Part shown: piece by piece, positions 5,763 to 11,765 of the stretch | Layout: each line of letters starts with the position of its first letter | Position numbering within the stretch: the stretch's first letter is position 1 | NCBI GenBank assembly: GCA_910586755.1 | Contig: CAJUJM010000073.1 | Location: 1-16,380, forward strand | Direction of reading: 5' to 3' | Length of the DNA: 16,380 nt | Source of the DNA: an uncultured Lachnospiraceae bacterium | Lineage (GTDB): Bacteria > Bacillota > Clostridia > Lachnospirales > Lachnospiraceae | Translations under genes and position numbers: made by a program | Notes under the pieces: model-generated | Told to the model about the DNA's origin: nothing | Seen by the model: the letters and a program-made list of their open reading frames with translations, nothing else | Databases searched by the model: none

Positions 5763-7112
5763 ATGGGAAGAGAAGTAACGTTTGATTATTCTAAAGCAGC
5801 CGGCTTTATTGCGGCAGATGAGCTGTCTTACATGAAGTCAGCCGTTATGGGAGCAAAGGAGGTTCTCACTGGAAAAAGCGGCGCAGGAAATGACTTTTTA
5901 GGATGGATTGACCTTCCGGTTGATTATGATAAGGAAGAGTTTGCAAGAATCAAAGAGGCAGCAAAAAAGATCCAGTCTGACTCTGATGTTTTACTGGTAA
6001 TCGGTATCGGCGGATCCTACTTAGGAGCGAGAGCTGCCATTGAATTTTTGTCCCACAGCTTCTACAATATTCTTCCAAAAGGTGAGAGAAAGACCCCTGA
6101 GATTTACTTTGTGGGCAACAGCATCAGCAGTAAATATATCAAAGATCTTCAGGATGTATTAAAGGGCAAGGACTTCTCCATTAATATTATCTCCAAGTCC
6201 GGCACCACTACGGAACCGGCAATCGCATTCCGGGTATTTAAGGAACTGCTTATTGAAAAGTATGGGAAAGAAGAGGCTAACAAGAGAATCTATGCAACCA
6301 CTGATAAGGCCAGAGGCGCATTAAAGAGCCTGGCAACAGAGGAAGGCTATGAGTCCTTCGTGGTTCCGGATGACGTAGGCGGCCGCTTCTCCGTACTGAC
6401 CGCAGTAGGCTTACTTCCCATCGCAGTCAGCGGCGCTGATATCGACAAACTGATGGAAGGCGCAGCTTCCGGAAGAGAGAAGGCCCTTAACGCTCCTTAT
6501 GAGGAGAATCCGGCCCTGCTTTATGCGGCAGTCCGCAATATTCTTCTTCGCAAGGGAAAACAGGTGGAAATCGTAGCTAACTATGAGCCCAGCCTTCATT
6601 ACGTATCTGAGTGGTGGAAACAGCTCTACGGCGAGAGCGAGGGTAAGGATCAGAAAGGCATCCTGCCTCATGCAGTGGATTTAACCACGGATCTTCACTC
6701 TATGGGCCAGTTTATTCAGGACGGCGCCCGGATTATGTTTGAGACCGTATTAAACGTAGAAGATTCTCAGGCAGAGGTTCTGTTAAAGGAAGAGGCAGTA
6801 GACACGGACGGTATGAACTATCTGGCAGGGAAGAGCGTTGATTTTGTCAACAAGAGCGCTATGAACGGAACGATCCTGGCTCACACTGACGGCAATGTTC
6901 CCAACCTGGTGGTAAACATTCCGGAGCAAAATGCATTTTATCTGGGTCAGCTTTTCTACTTCTTTGAGTTTGCCTGCGGTATCAGCGGATACTTATTAGG
7001 AGTAAATCCGTTTAATCAGCCTGGAGTTGAAAGCTATAAGAAGAACATGTTTGCGCTTCTTGGCAAGCCTGGCTATGAGGATGAGAGAGAGAAATTGCTG
7101 AAGAGATTATAA
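5763..7112 (+). CDS. pgi: Glucose-6-phosphate isomerase
   Basis: Interconverts glucose-6-phosphate and fructose-6-phosphate in glycolysis and gluconeogenesis; a cytosolic homodimer in the family. The 449-residue length is that of the short Firmicutes/Bacillus-type enzyme rather than the 550-residue E. coli form. Family elements in order: IGIGGSYLGARA (80-91), SKSGTTTEPA sugar-phosphate loop (144-153), the PGI signature VGGRFSVLTAVGLLP (205-219), YGESEGK with the catalytic base E291, H312 in DLHSMGQ, and the second signature GVNPFNQPGVESYKKN with catalytic K426. Start: AAAAGGAG before the ATG at 5763. Codon use is strongly biased, as expected for a highly expressed gene. A strong terminator follows 24 bases after the stop. 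Confidence 0.98.
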   Translation: MGREVTFDYSKAAGFIAADELSYMKSAVMGAKEVLTGKSGAGNDFLGWIDLPVDYDKEEFARIKEAAKKIQSDSDVLLVIGIGGSYLGARAAIEFLSHSFYNILPKGERKTPEIYFVGNSISSKYIKDLQDVLKGKDFSINIISKSGTTTEPAIAFRVFKELLIEKYGKEEANKRIYATTDKARGALKSLATEEGYESFVVPDDVGGRFSVLTAVGLLPIAVSGADIDKLMEGAASGREKALNAPYEENPALLYAAVRNILLRKGKQVEIVANYEPSLHYVSEWWKQLYGESEGKDQKGILPHAVDLTTDLHSMGQFIQDGARIMFETVLNVEDSQAEVLLKEEAVDTDGMNYLAGKSVDFVNKSAMNGTILAHTDGNVPNLVVNIPEQNAFYLGQLFYFFEFACGISGYLLGVNPFNQPGVESYKKNMFALLGKPGYEDEREKLLKRL

Positions 7113-7131
7113 TAGTTCAGTTAGAAATTAT

Positions 7132-7176
7132 AAAAACTTCTGCGGGGATAAATTATCTCCTCGCAGAAGCTTTTTT
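7132..7176. terminator. Strong bidirectional terminator after pgi
   Basis: CTTCTGCG (7137-7144) pairs with CGCAGAAG (7162-7169), continued inward by GGGA/TCTCC-type pairing. It is followed by TTTTTT (7171-7176) on the plus strand and, read on the minus strand, by TTTTTATAA. It serves pgi and the convergent gene ending at 7225. Confidence 0.88.
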
Positions 7177-7224
7177 CATTACGGAATATACGGTAAAGCG
7201 TACCGATGACGAGGTTTTGCCGGA

Positions 7225-7491
7225 CTATTCCTCAATCACATGAATCTCCAAATAATCAAAGTCAATACTCTCTACAAAGCTATCCTGATAAAACCGGGTT
7301 TTGTCGTGACGTTTAAAGTCCTGAATCGTAGAATCCATCCAGATGGGGTGGCCTAAGTCAAACTGGGAACAGATTTCATCCAGCGCTCCAAAAACCATCT
7401 GGGTTCGGGACATGGAGTAGTCAGGCATGCAGATAACCGTATCCTGTAAGAGATGATTGTCTTTCCAGATTTTTCCCCACATTCGGAACAT
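7225..7491 (-). CDS. Conserved-looking hypothetical protein, 88 aa
   Basis: The start is placed at the ATG at 7491 (protein beginning MFRMWGKIWK), because AAAGGAGG lies five bases before it; a frame-compatible ATG seven codons earlier lies upstream of this site. The protein is small, acidic and soluble, with no membrane helix and one conspicuous motif region: FDLGHPIWMDSTIQDFKRH (about 51-69) and SFVESIDFDYLEIHVIEE at the C-terminus. I recall near-identical small proteins as uncharacterised in many Lachnospiraceae genomes, but no function is known to me. It has its own promoter and stands alone between two terminated units. Confidence 0.82.
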   Translation of the reverse strand: MFRMWGKIWKDNHLLQDTVICMPDYSMSRTQMVFGALDEICSQFDLGHPIWMDSTIQDFKRHDKTRFYQDSFVESIDFDYLEIHVIEE

Positions 7492-7528
7492 GGCGGCCTC
7501 CTTTATCAACATTAGTAAGTCTTTCCTA

Positions 7529-7557
7529 AGTATATCGGATTTAGCAGAGATTGTAAA
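7529..7557 (-). promoter_or_regulatory. Sigma-A promoter of the 88-aa gene
   Basis: On the minus strand TTTACA (7552-7557) and TATACT (7529-7534) with a 17-bp spacer, about 38 bp before the ATG at 7491. Supports expression of the small gene. Confidence 0.65.
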
Positions 7558-7661
7558 GAAGGGAAAAGATGTAAGAATCTGTCAACCACCCCTTGTCGAT
7601 ATCTGTAATTTGTAGTAATCTATACGTAATAGTTCGGATGGGGTGGAATGTAAGATAAACT

Positions 7662-7690
7662 TTTACGTCAAGAACTGCTACATTTATACA
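7662..7690 (+). promoter_or_regulatory. Predicted promoter of the coiled-coil membrane protein
   Basis: TTTACG (7662-7667) and TATACA (7685-7690) with a 17-bp spacer; the start site would be near 7697, 37 bp before the ATG. A widely spaced inverted repeat (CCACCCC 7586-7592, GGGGTGG 7640-7646) lies upstream and may be unrelated. Confidence 0.45.
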
Positions 7691-7733
7691 GTGAGAGAAA
7701 GAGATTTTCTGGGCTTACAAAGGGGGACCGGAT

Positions 7734-8834
7734 ATGGGGCCGGAGATTACAAATTATTCAACATTTTTATCAGATGCAATAAAAGCAGTAGAAGAATTAA
7801 ACCGGAGCAAGAAAGCCTGTGATGAGCTGGCGATAGAAGAAAGGCGGACAGAGCAGGAGCTGGAAAAGCAGCGGCAGGCTGTGGAAGATGCGATTAATCA
7901 AACCGTGAGAAAACGCCGGGAAGATATCAGCGCCAGCTACGATAAAGAGATTAAGGCAGAACAAGAGCGATTGAGAAAAATACGCGCCAAAAGAGAGAAG
8001 GCGAAAAACCAGGGAATCAAGGAACGGATTGCAGAGGAAACACAAGTATTGAGAGAACAAAATCAGGAGCTTTCTGCCCAGTTAAAGACTCTTTTTAAGC
8101 AGAATGGAGTGCCGGGCTTCTGTAAGACTACCTGGTTTTATGCTATGTACATGCCTGGAAGTATAAAAGAATTGGGATTACTGCTGTTAAGCTTTGGCAT
8201 CTGCTTTTTGGCAATCCCTTGCAGTATATACTGGTTTATACCGGAGATTAACCGGAAATCCTGGATGCTGATTATAATCTATTTAATTGTCATTCTCATA
8301 TTTGGCGGCCTTTACGTGACAGTGGGGAACAAGATAAAGGTGCATCATTTGGCAGTATTGAAACAGGGAAAAGATATCCGAAGCCTGATCCGCAGCAATA
8401 ACCGGAAGATCCGGGTTATCACTACCTCTATCCGCAAGGACCGGAATGAATCTTTGTATAATCTGGAAAAATATGATGACGAGATTTCTCAGATAGAGCA
8501 GGAACTGCAGCAGATCAGCAATCAGAAAAATGAAGCCCTTAATACTTTTAATACAGTAACCAGGACGATTATCTCCGATGAAATTATCAACAATAGCAAG
8601 GACAGCATTCAGGCCTTGGAGGAGGAACATGCCCGCCTGGAAACCCGGCTGAAGGAAACCCAGATTCATGCCAAGGAGCAGGCGCTTTTGGTGACCAATC
8701 AGTACGAGACTTATTTGGGCAAAGAATTTTTGCAGACAGACAGGCTTTCCGAGCTGGCTAAGATTATCCGCAGTGAGCAGGCATCCAACTTAAGCGAAGC
8801 CATAACCGTGTACCGCAGCCAGCGAAACCTGTAA
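7734..8834 (+). CDS. Coiled-coil / two-helix membrane / coiled-coil protein, 366 aa
   Basis: I do not recognise this as a named family. The architecture is symmetric. Residues 15-122 form a highly charged Glu/Lys/Arg/Gln-rich coiled coil. Two close membrane helices follow (about 147-169 and 177-197), separated by a short turn. Residues 200-350 form a second long coiled coil rich in Ile/Glu/Gln heptads. Both coils should lie on the same side of the membrane, presumably the cytoplasm, and could pack into one antiparallel rod from a membrane hairpin. No enzymatic or nucleotide-binding motif is seen. Start: AAAGGGGG seven bases before the ATG. It is monocistronic, with its own promoter and terminator. 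A scaffold or membrane-shaping role is possible, but this is inference from shape only. Confidence 0.8.
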   Translation: MGPEITNYSTFLSDAIKAVEELNRSKKACDELAIEERRTEQELEKQRQAVEDAINQTVRKRREDISASYDKEIKAEQERLRKIRAKREKAKNQGIKERIAEETQVLREQNQELSAQLKTLFKQNGVPGFCKTTWFYAMYMPGSIKELGLLLLSFGICFLAIPCSIYWFIPEINRKSWMLIIIYLIVILIFGGLYVTVGNKIKVHHLAVLKQGKDIRSLIRSNNRKIRVITTSIRKDRNESLYNLEKYDDEISQIEQELQQISNQKNEALNTFNTVTRTIISDEIINNSKDSIQALEEEHARLETRLKETQIHAKEQALLVTNQYETYLGKEFLQTDRLSELAKIIRSEQASNLSEAITVYRSQRNL

Positions 8835-8861
8835 AAAATGGAATCATCTACAGAAGAAAAG

Positions 8862-8916
8862 GCCCTTAGAAACAGGATAGGAGTTATATACCTGCGCTGC
8901 TTCTGAGGGCTCTTTC
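8862..8916. terminator. Terminator between convergent genes
   Basis: GCCCTTAGAA (8862-8871) pairs with TTCTGAGGGC (8901-8910) with one G·U, and the long loop contains a further CAGG/CCTG pairing. TCTTTC follows on the plus strand, and CCTTTTCTTC on the minus strand, so it can serve both neighbours. Confidence 0.75.
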
Positions 8917-8924
8917 ATGTCCAT

Positions 8925-9563
8925 TTAAAGCTTTTTATTCAAATACCGGTAAACGGTGGGCACGCTGACCGAAAGCTGCTCTGCAATTTCAGCAGCAGCC
9001 CCTTTTACACTCATTAACCCCTCATCATTGAGACGGTGAACAATCCGGGCCTTTTCATCTAAGCTCATGCGGGTGGGGCTGATGCCGGATTGGGCGATAA
9101 TATCAGCAATCCGATTATGAACCATGCTTTCCACAGGCGTATCCAGATTTTCGCTGAATTCGCTTTCCGCGGCAGCATTCAGATTAAAGCGGCCAAGCAG
9201 GCTTTGTACTGCGTGATTCAGCTCCTGAACGGAAGACATATCCTTGTTGACGCACAGAAGGCCAATTAAGCGGTTCCCATTTTTAATATAATAGGTGCTG
9301 GACAAAAAATCCCGTCCTCTGCTTTTTCCCTGGTAATTGGTAAGGTAAGAAGCATCCGTATACATTCCCTTTTCCTGCAATTCCTGAGCCAGATCCGTGA
9401 GAGATGCGCCTACCTGTCTGCCGGAAATCGAATTGCGGATGGCCACCAGAGAGTGTTCCGGATTCGTTGCGTCGTGGAGAACCACTTCGCAGCCCGGGCC
9501 GCAGACCTCCGCCAGGAAAGGCACTAAATTGCTGTAAAGCTGTAAAAGATCCCTGTCGGTCAA
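8925..9563 (-). CDS. YheO-type PAS/HTH transcriptional regulator (DauR-like), 212 aa
   Basis: A DNA-binding regulator with an N-terminal YheO-like PAS domain (about residues 8-120; CGPGCEVVLHD and YYIKNGNRLIGLLCVNKD are typical) and a C-terminal helix-turn-helix (about 165-212; GAAAEIAEQLSVSVPTVYRYLNK). DauR, the D-arginine catabolism repressor, belongs to this family. I place the start at the TTG at 9563, because AAAGGGAGG sits seven bases upstream and the domain begins at once. In-frame ATGs at 9590 and 9656 precede or overlap the ribosome site and the predicted promoter and operator. It is transcribed divergently from ridA across a 257-bp AT-rich region with a perfect inverted repeat just after its transcription start. 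That fits autoregulation and control of ridA, which I infer from position. Confidence 0.9.
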   Translation of the reverse strand: MTDRDLLQLYSNLVPFLAEVCGPGCEVVLHDATNPEHSLVAIRNSISGRQVGASLTDLAQELQEKGMYTDASYLTNYQGKSRGRDFLSSTYYIKNGNRLIGLLCVNKDMSSVQELNHAVQSLLGRFNLNAAAESEFSENLDTPVESMVHNRIADIIAQSGISPTRMSLDEKARIVHRLNDEGLMSVKGAAAEIAEQLSVSVPTVYRYLNKKL

Positions 9564-9604
9564 AACGCCGCCTCCCTTTGCGGATCCCATCCGCCAATAA
9601 TTTT

Positions 9605-9627
9605 TTGTGATAAAAAAATTATCACAA
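9605..9627. promoter_or_regulatory. Candidate operator: perfect 9-bp inverted repeat
   Basis: TTGTGATAA (9605-9613) and TTATCACAA (9619-9627) flank a five-A spacer. It lies about 2-24 bases downstream of the predicted transcription start of the regulator gene, an ideal roadblock position for autoregulation. TGATAA half-sites recur near 9694 and 9732 in the same region. Binding by the adjacent regulator is inferred. Confidence 0.6.
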
Positions 9628-9635
9628 TTAGAATT

Positions 9636-9664
9636 AGTATAACAAAGGGACAACAAAAATACAA
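9636..9664 (-). promoter_or_regulatory. Promoter of the YheO-type regulator
   Basis: On the minus strand TTGTAT (9659-9664), a 17-bp spacer and TATACT (9636-9641). Transcription would start near 9629, just upstream of the inverted repeat, giving a leader of about 66 bases before the TTG start. Confidence 0.6.
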
Positions 9665-9723
9665 TTTGGCAAAATAACCAAAAAATTACGTTGATAATTT
9701 ACATATTGAACTAATAAAAATAC

Positions 9724-9752
9724 TTGCATTTTGATAAAAAATATTGCATAAT
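9724..9752 (+). promoter_or_regulatory. Promoter of ridA
   Basis: TTGCAT (9724-9729), a 17-bp spacer and CATAAT (9747-9752). A smaller palindrome, TAATAA-AGAAA-TTATTA (9762-9778), follows near the predicted start site and has the same five-base spacing as the main inverted repeat, but AT-richness makes chance likely. Confidence 0.55.
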
Positions 9753-9820
9753 AGAGATAAGTAATAAAGAAATTATTAAACCAATAAAAATTATTTCAAA
9801 AAAGAAAAGGAGAAACCATT

Positions 9821-10204
9821 ATGTCTAAAACCGTTGTAAGCACCAAAAACGCTCCCGCTGCTATCGGACCCTACAGCCAGGGTATCTTAGCTACCGGCAG
9901 TACCTGCTATGTATCCGGCCAGCTTCCCATCGATCCGGCAACCGGAGAATTCGCAGGAAGTGATATCAAGAGTCAGACCAGACAGTCTTTAGAGAATATA
10001 AAGGCAATCTTAGCCGAGGCCGGTATGGATATGACAAATGTAGTTAAAGTTACGGTACTGCTTAACGATATTGCAGACTTTGGGGCTATGAATGAGGTGT
10101 ATGGAGAGTTCTTTACTGCTGATTGTCCTGCACGCGCTGCCTTCCAGGTTGCCGCGCTTCCCAAGGCTGCATTAGTTGAGATTGAGGCCATTGCAGTAAA
10201 GTAA
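9821..10204 (+). CDS. ridA: RidA family reactive enamine/imine deaminase
   Basis: RidA proteins hydrolyse reactive 2-aminoacrylate and related enamines/imines, released by PLP-dependent dehydratases, to 2-keto acids and ammonia, protecting other PLP enzymes. The 127 residues match the family length. Typical motifs are GPYSQGI (16-22), VSGQLPIDPATGE (31-43), NIKAILAEAG (59-68), R105 in CPARAAFQV (the carboxylate-binding arginine), and E120 in VEIEAIA. Start: AAAAGGAG about nine bases before the ATG. The adjacent divergent YheO-type regulator suggests expression tied to an amino-acid or amine signal; which dehydratase it serves is not shown in the window. It is monocistronic, followed by a strong hairpin. 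Other YjgF/YER057c/UK114 subfamilies lack R105, so the active RidA type is well supported. Confidence 0.95.
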   Translation: MSKTVVSTKNAPAAIGPYSQGILATGSTCYVSGQLPIDPATGEFAGSDIKSQTRQSLENIKAILAEAGMDMTNVVKVTVLLNDIADFGAMNEVYGEFFTADCPARAAFQVAALPKAALVEIEAIAVK

Positions 10205-10253
10205 AGTACGGAAAACTTGCTGAAAAGCGTTTTCAATATTCCTTCTAAAATAT

Positions 10254-10306
10254 TAATCAAAGGGGGGACGCCGCAGAGTTATCTGCTGGCGTCCCCTTTT
10301 GATTTT
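10254..10306 (+). terminator. Strong rho-independent terminator after ridA
   Basis: AATCAAAGGGGGGACGCC (10255-10272) pairs with GGCGTCCCCTTTTGATT (10288-10304), with inner CAGA/TCTG pairing. T-rich sequence ends the stem (TTTTGATTTT). It isolates ridA from the downstream regulated promoter. Confidence 0.88.
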
Positions 10307-10319
10307 CTCAGAAGGAAAT

Positions 10320-10394
10320 CTGTGATTCTCACAGTATGAATTTTCATATTCTTAGAGTGAATTTTCACCTTTCTATTGAAAAAAGGGTGAAAAT
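10320..10394. promoter_or_regulatory. Cluster of palindromes: candidate operator array
   Basis: Three consecutive inverted repeats precede and overlap the AlbA_2 gene promoter: CTGTGA-TTC-TCACAG (10320-10334), TATGAA-TT-TTCATA (10335-10348) and GTGAA-TT-TTCAC (10357-10368). The core TGAATTTTCA is shared by the last two at 10337 and 10358, exactly 21 bp or two helical turns apart. A half-site GTGAAAAT (10387-10394) sits between the -35 and -10 boxes. This layout is typical of cooperative repressor binding; the binding protein is unknown. Confidence 0.6.
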
Positions 10395-10405
10395 GCTGGT
10401 ATAAT
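10376..10405 (+). promoter_or_regulatory. Promoter of the AlbA_2 gene
   Basis: TTGAAA (10376-10381), an 18-bp spacer and an extended -10 TGGTATAAT (TATAAT at 10400-10405). The -10 box overlaps the ATG at 10404, which rules out that codon as the start and supports the ATG at 10434. Confidence 0.75.
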
Positions 10406-10433
10406 GATAATAAAGCAAAAGGAGGTGCTGTAT

Positions 10434-11765
10434 ATGCAATACGAAAGCGAGCGCATTGAATATAAATCCCAAATGATCAATGACATTTACAAGGAAGTGA
10501 TCGCATTTGCAAATACCGGCGGCGGCATCATCTATATTGGCGTTGACGATAAGGGAAATTTAACTGGTATTGACGATGTGGATGAAACCTATACTCGTCT
10601 GACCAATGGTATTCGTGACGCTATTGTACCGGATGTTACTATGTTCGTGAGATATGTTCTCCGAGAGAATAGGATAATTCAGATTGAAGTTGGCGAAGGC
10701 AGCTATAAGCCGTATTATCTGAAATCCAAAGGAATGAAGCCCAGCGGTGTATATGTCCGCCAGGGCGCATCCAGTGTACAGGCATCCCCGGATCAGATTC
10801 GCAGAATGATTAAAGACTCTGATGGTGATGTATTTGAAGAAATGCGTGCAATCACTCAGGAACTGTCCTTTGATGAAACAGAACGTACCTTCAAGAGATA
10901 TAAGGTTGACTTTTCCGAAGAGAAGTATATCGCTCTCGGTATGAGGAATATCCATGATGATCAGTATACCAATCTGGCGATACTTCTATCCGATCAGTGT
11001 CAGCACACCACAAAGATCGCTGTATTTGGTGACGAAGCCAACATCACATTCAGAGATGCAAAGGAGTTCGGCGGCTCTATCTTTAAGCAGTTGGATGACA
11101 GTTATGCGTATTTGACTCTCTGCAACCGTACTGTTGCTACATTCAAGGGTTTGGAGAGGGTTGAACTACCTGACTATCCTGAAGAGGCATTGCGGGAAGC
11201 CTTGCTGAATGCCCTTGTCCATCGTGACTATAGCTTTAGCGGCAGCATTATAATTAATGTCAACGATTCCTGCATAGAGTTCATTTCCATTGGCGGCCTG
11301 CTGCCCGGTCTGTCTGCGGATGATATTCGTAGTGGTATTTCGCAGCCCCGAAACCGCAAACTGGCAGAAGTGTTCCATCGGTTGAAGCTGATTGAATCCT
11401 ATGGTACTGGTATCCGTAAAATCTATGCAGTTTATAAAGATTGTAGTGTGCAGCCTCGTATTGAAGTAACTGCCAACACATTCAAACTGGTACTGCCAAA
11501 CATGAATGCCAATGCAGAAGCAGCGGAAACTGCACTGGCAACAACGGAAAACCCCCCAGTGGTGATTACTCCGCAGATGAAAACCGTGATGGATTATCTG
11601 GCAGATTACGGCGAGATGACCGATGAAGATCTGCAGGAACTGCTTAACATCAAAAAGACAAGGGCATATCTGCTTGCCCGCCAAATGCACGAAAATGGGC
11701 TGATCGATATTACTGGCAGAGGTGCATCTAAGAAATACAAACTTTGTAACGCATCTCAAGCCTAA
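10434..11765 (+). CDS. AlbA_2 (Schlafen-like) / GHKL ATPase-like / winged-helix protein, 443 aa
   Basis: A putative regulator with three parts. The N-terminal AlbA_2 or Schlafen-like domain (1-125) shows ESERIEYKS, AFANTGGGIIYIGVDDKG and GVYVRQGASS. A C-terminal-half GHKL-like ATPase module (about 245-355) has an N-box-like EALREALLNALVHRDY (251-266), the loop SIGGLLPGLS (285-294) and the glycine box ESYGTGI (321-327). A winged-helix domain (about 378-437) includes EMTDEDLQELLNIKKTRAYLLARQM. The start at 10434 is fixed by AAAGGAGG eight bases upstream and by the promoter, which overlaps the earlier ATG at 10404. Such proteins are often annotated as putative transcriptional regulators or RecG-like ATPases, and recur in accessory regions; no biochemical role is settled. 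The operator array at its promoter suggests tight control, perhaps by itself. Its stop overlaps the convergent ATPase gene by 3 bp, with no terminator between. Confidence 0.88.
   Translation: MQYESERIEYKSQMINDIYKEVIAFANTGGGIIYIGVDDKGNLTGIDDVDETYTRLTNGIRDAIVPDVTMFVRYVLRENRIIQIEVGEGSYKPYYLKSKGMKPSGVYVRQGASSVQASPDQIRRMIKDSDGDVFEEMRAITQELSFDETERTFKRYKVDFSEEKYIALGMRNIHDDQYTNLAILLSDQCQHTTKIAVFGDEANITFRDAKEFGGSIFKQLDDSYAYLTLCNRTVATFKGLERVELPDYPEEALREALLNALVHRDYSFSGSIIINVNDSCIEFISIGGLLPGLSADDIRSGISQPRNRKLAEVFHRLKLIESYGTGIRKIYAVYKDCSVQPRIEVTANTFKLVLPNMNANAEAAETALATTENPPVVITPQMKTVMDYLADYGEMTDEDLQELLNIKKTRAYLLARQMHENGLIDITGRGASKKYKLCNASQA

Noticed and set aside
8283..8669. 128-codon minus-strand frame inside the coiled-coil gene
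   Set aside because: The hydrophobic antisense of a charged heptad-rich sequence is an expected artefact; the plus-strand gene has the start signals.
10404..10433. Earlier ATG for the AlbA_2 gene
   Set aside because: It overlaps the -10 box TATAAT, so it would not be in the transcript; AAAGGAGG points to 10434.
11166..11759. 197-codon minus-strand frame inside the AlbA_2 gene
   Set aside because: It is fully antisense to a gene with recognised domains, its protein is Cys/His/Gln-rich and unlike any family, and it has no ribosome site of note.
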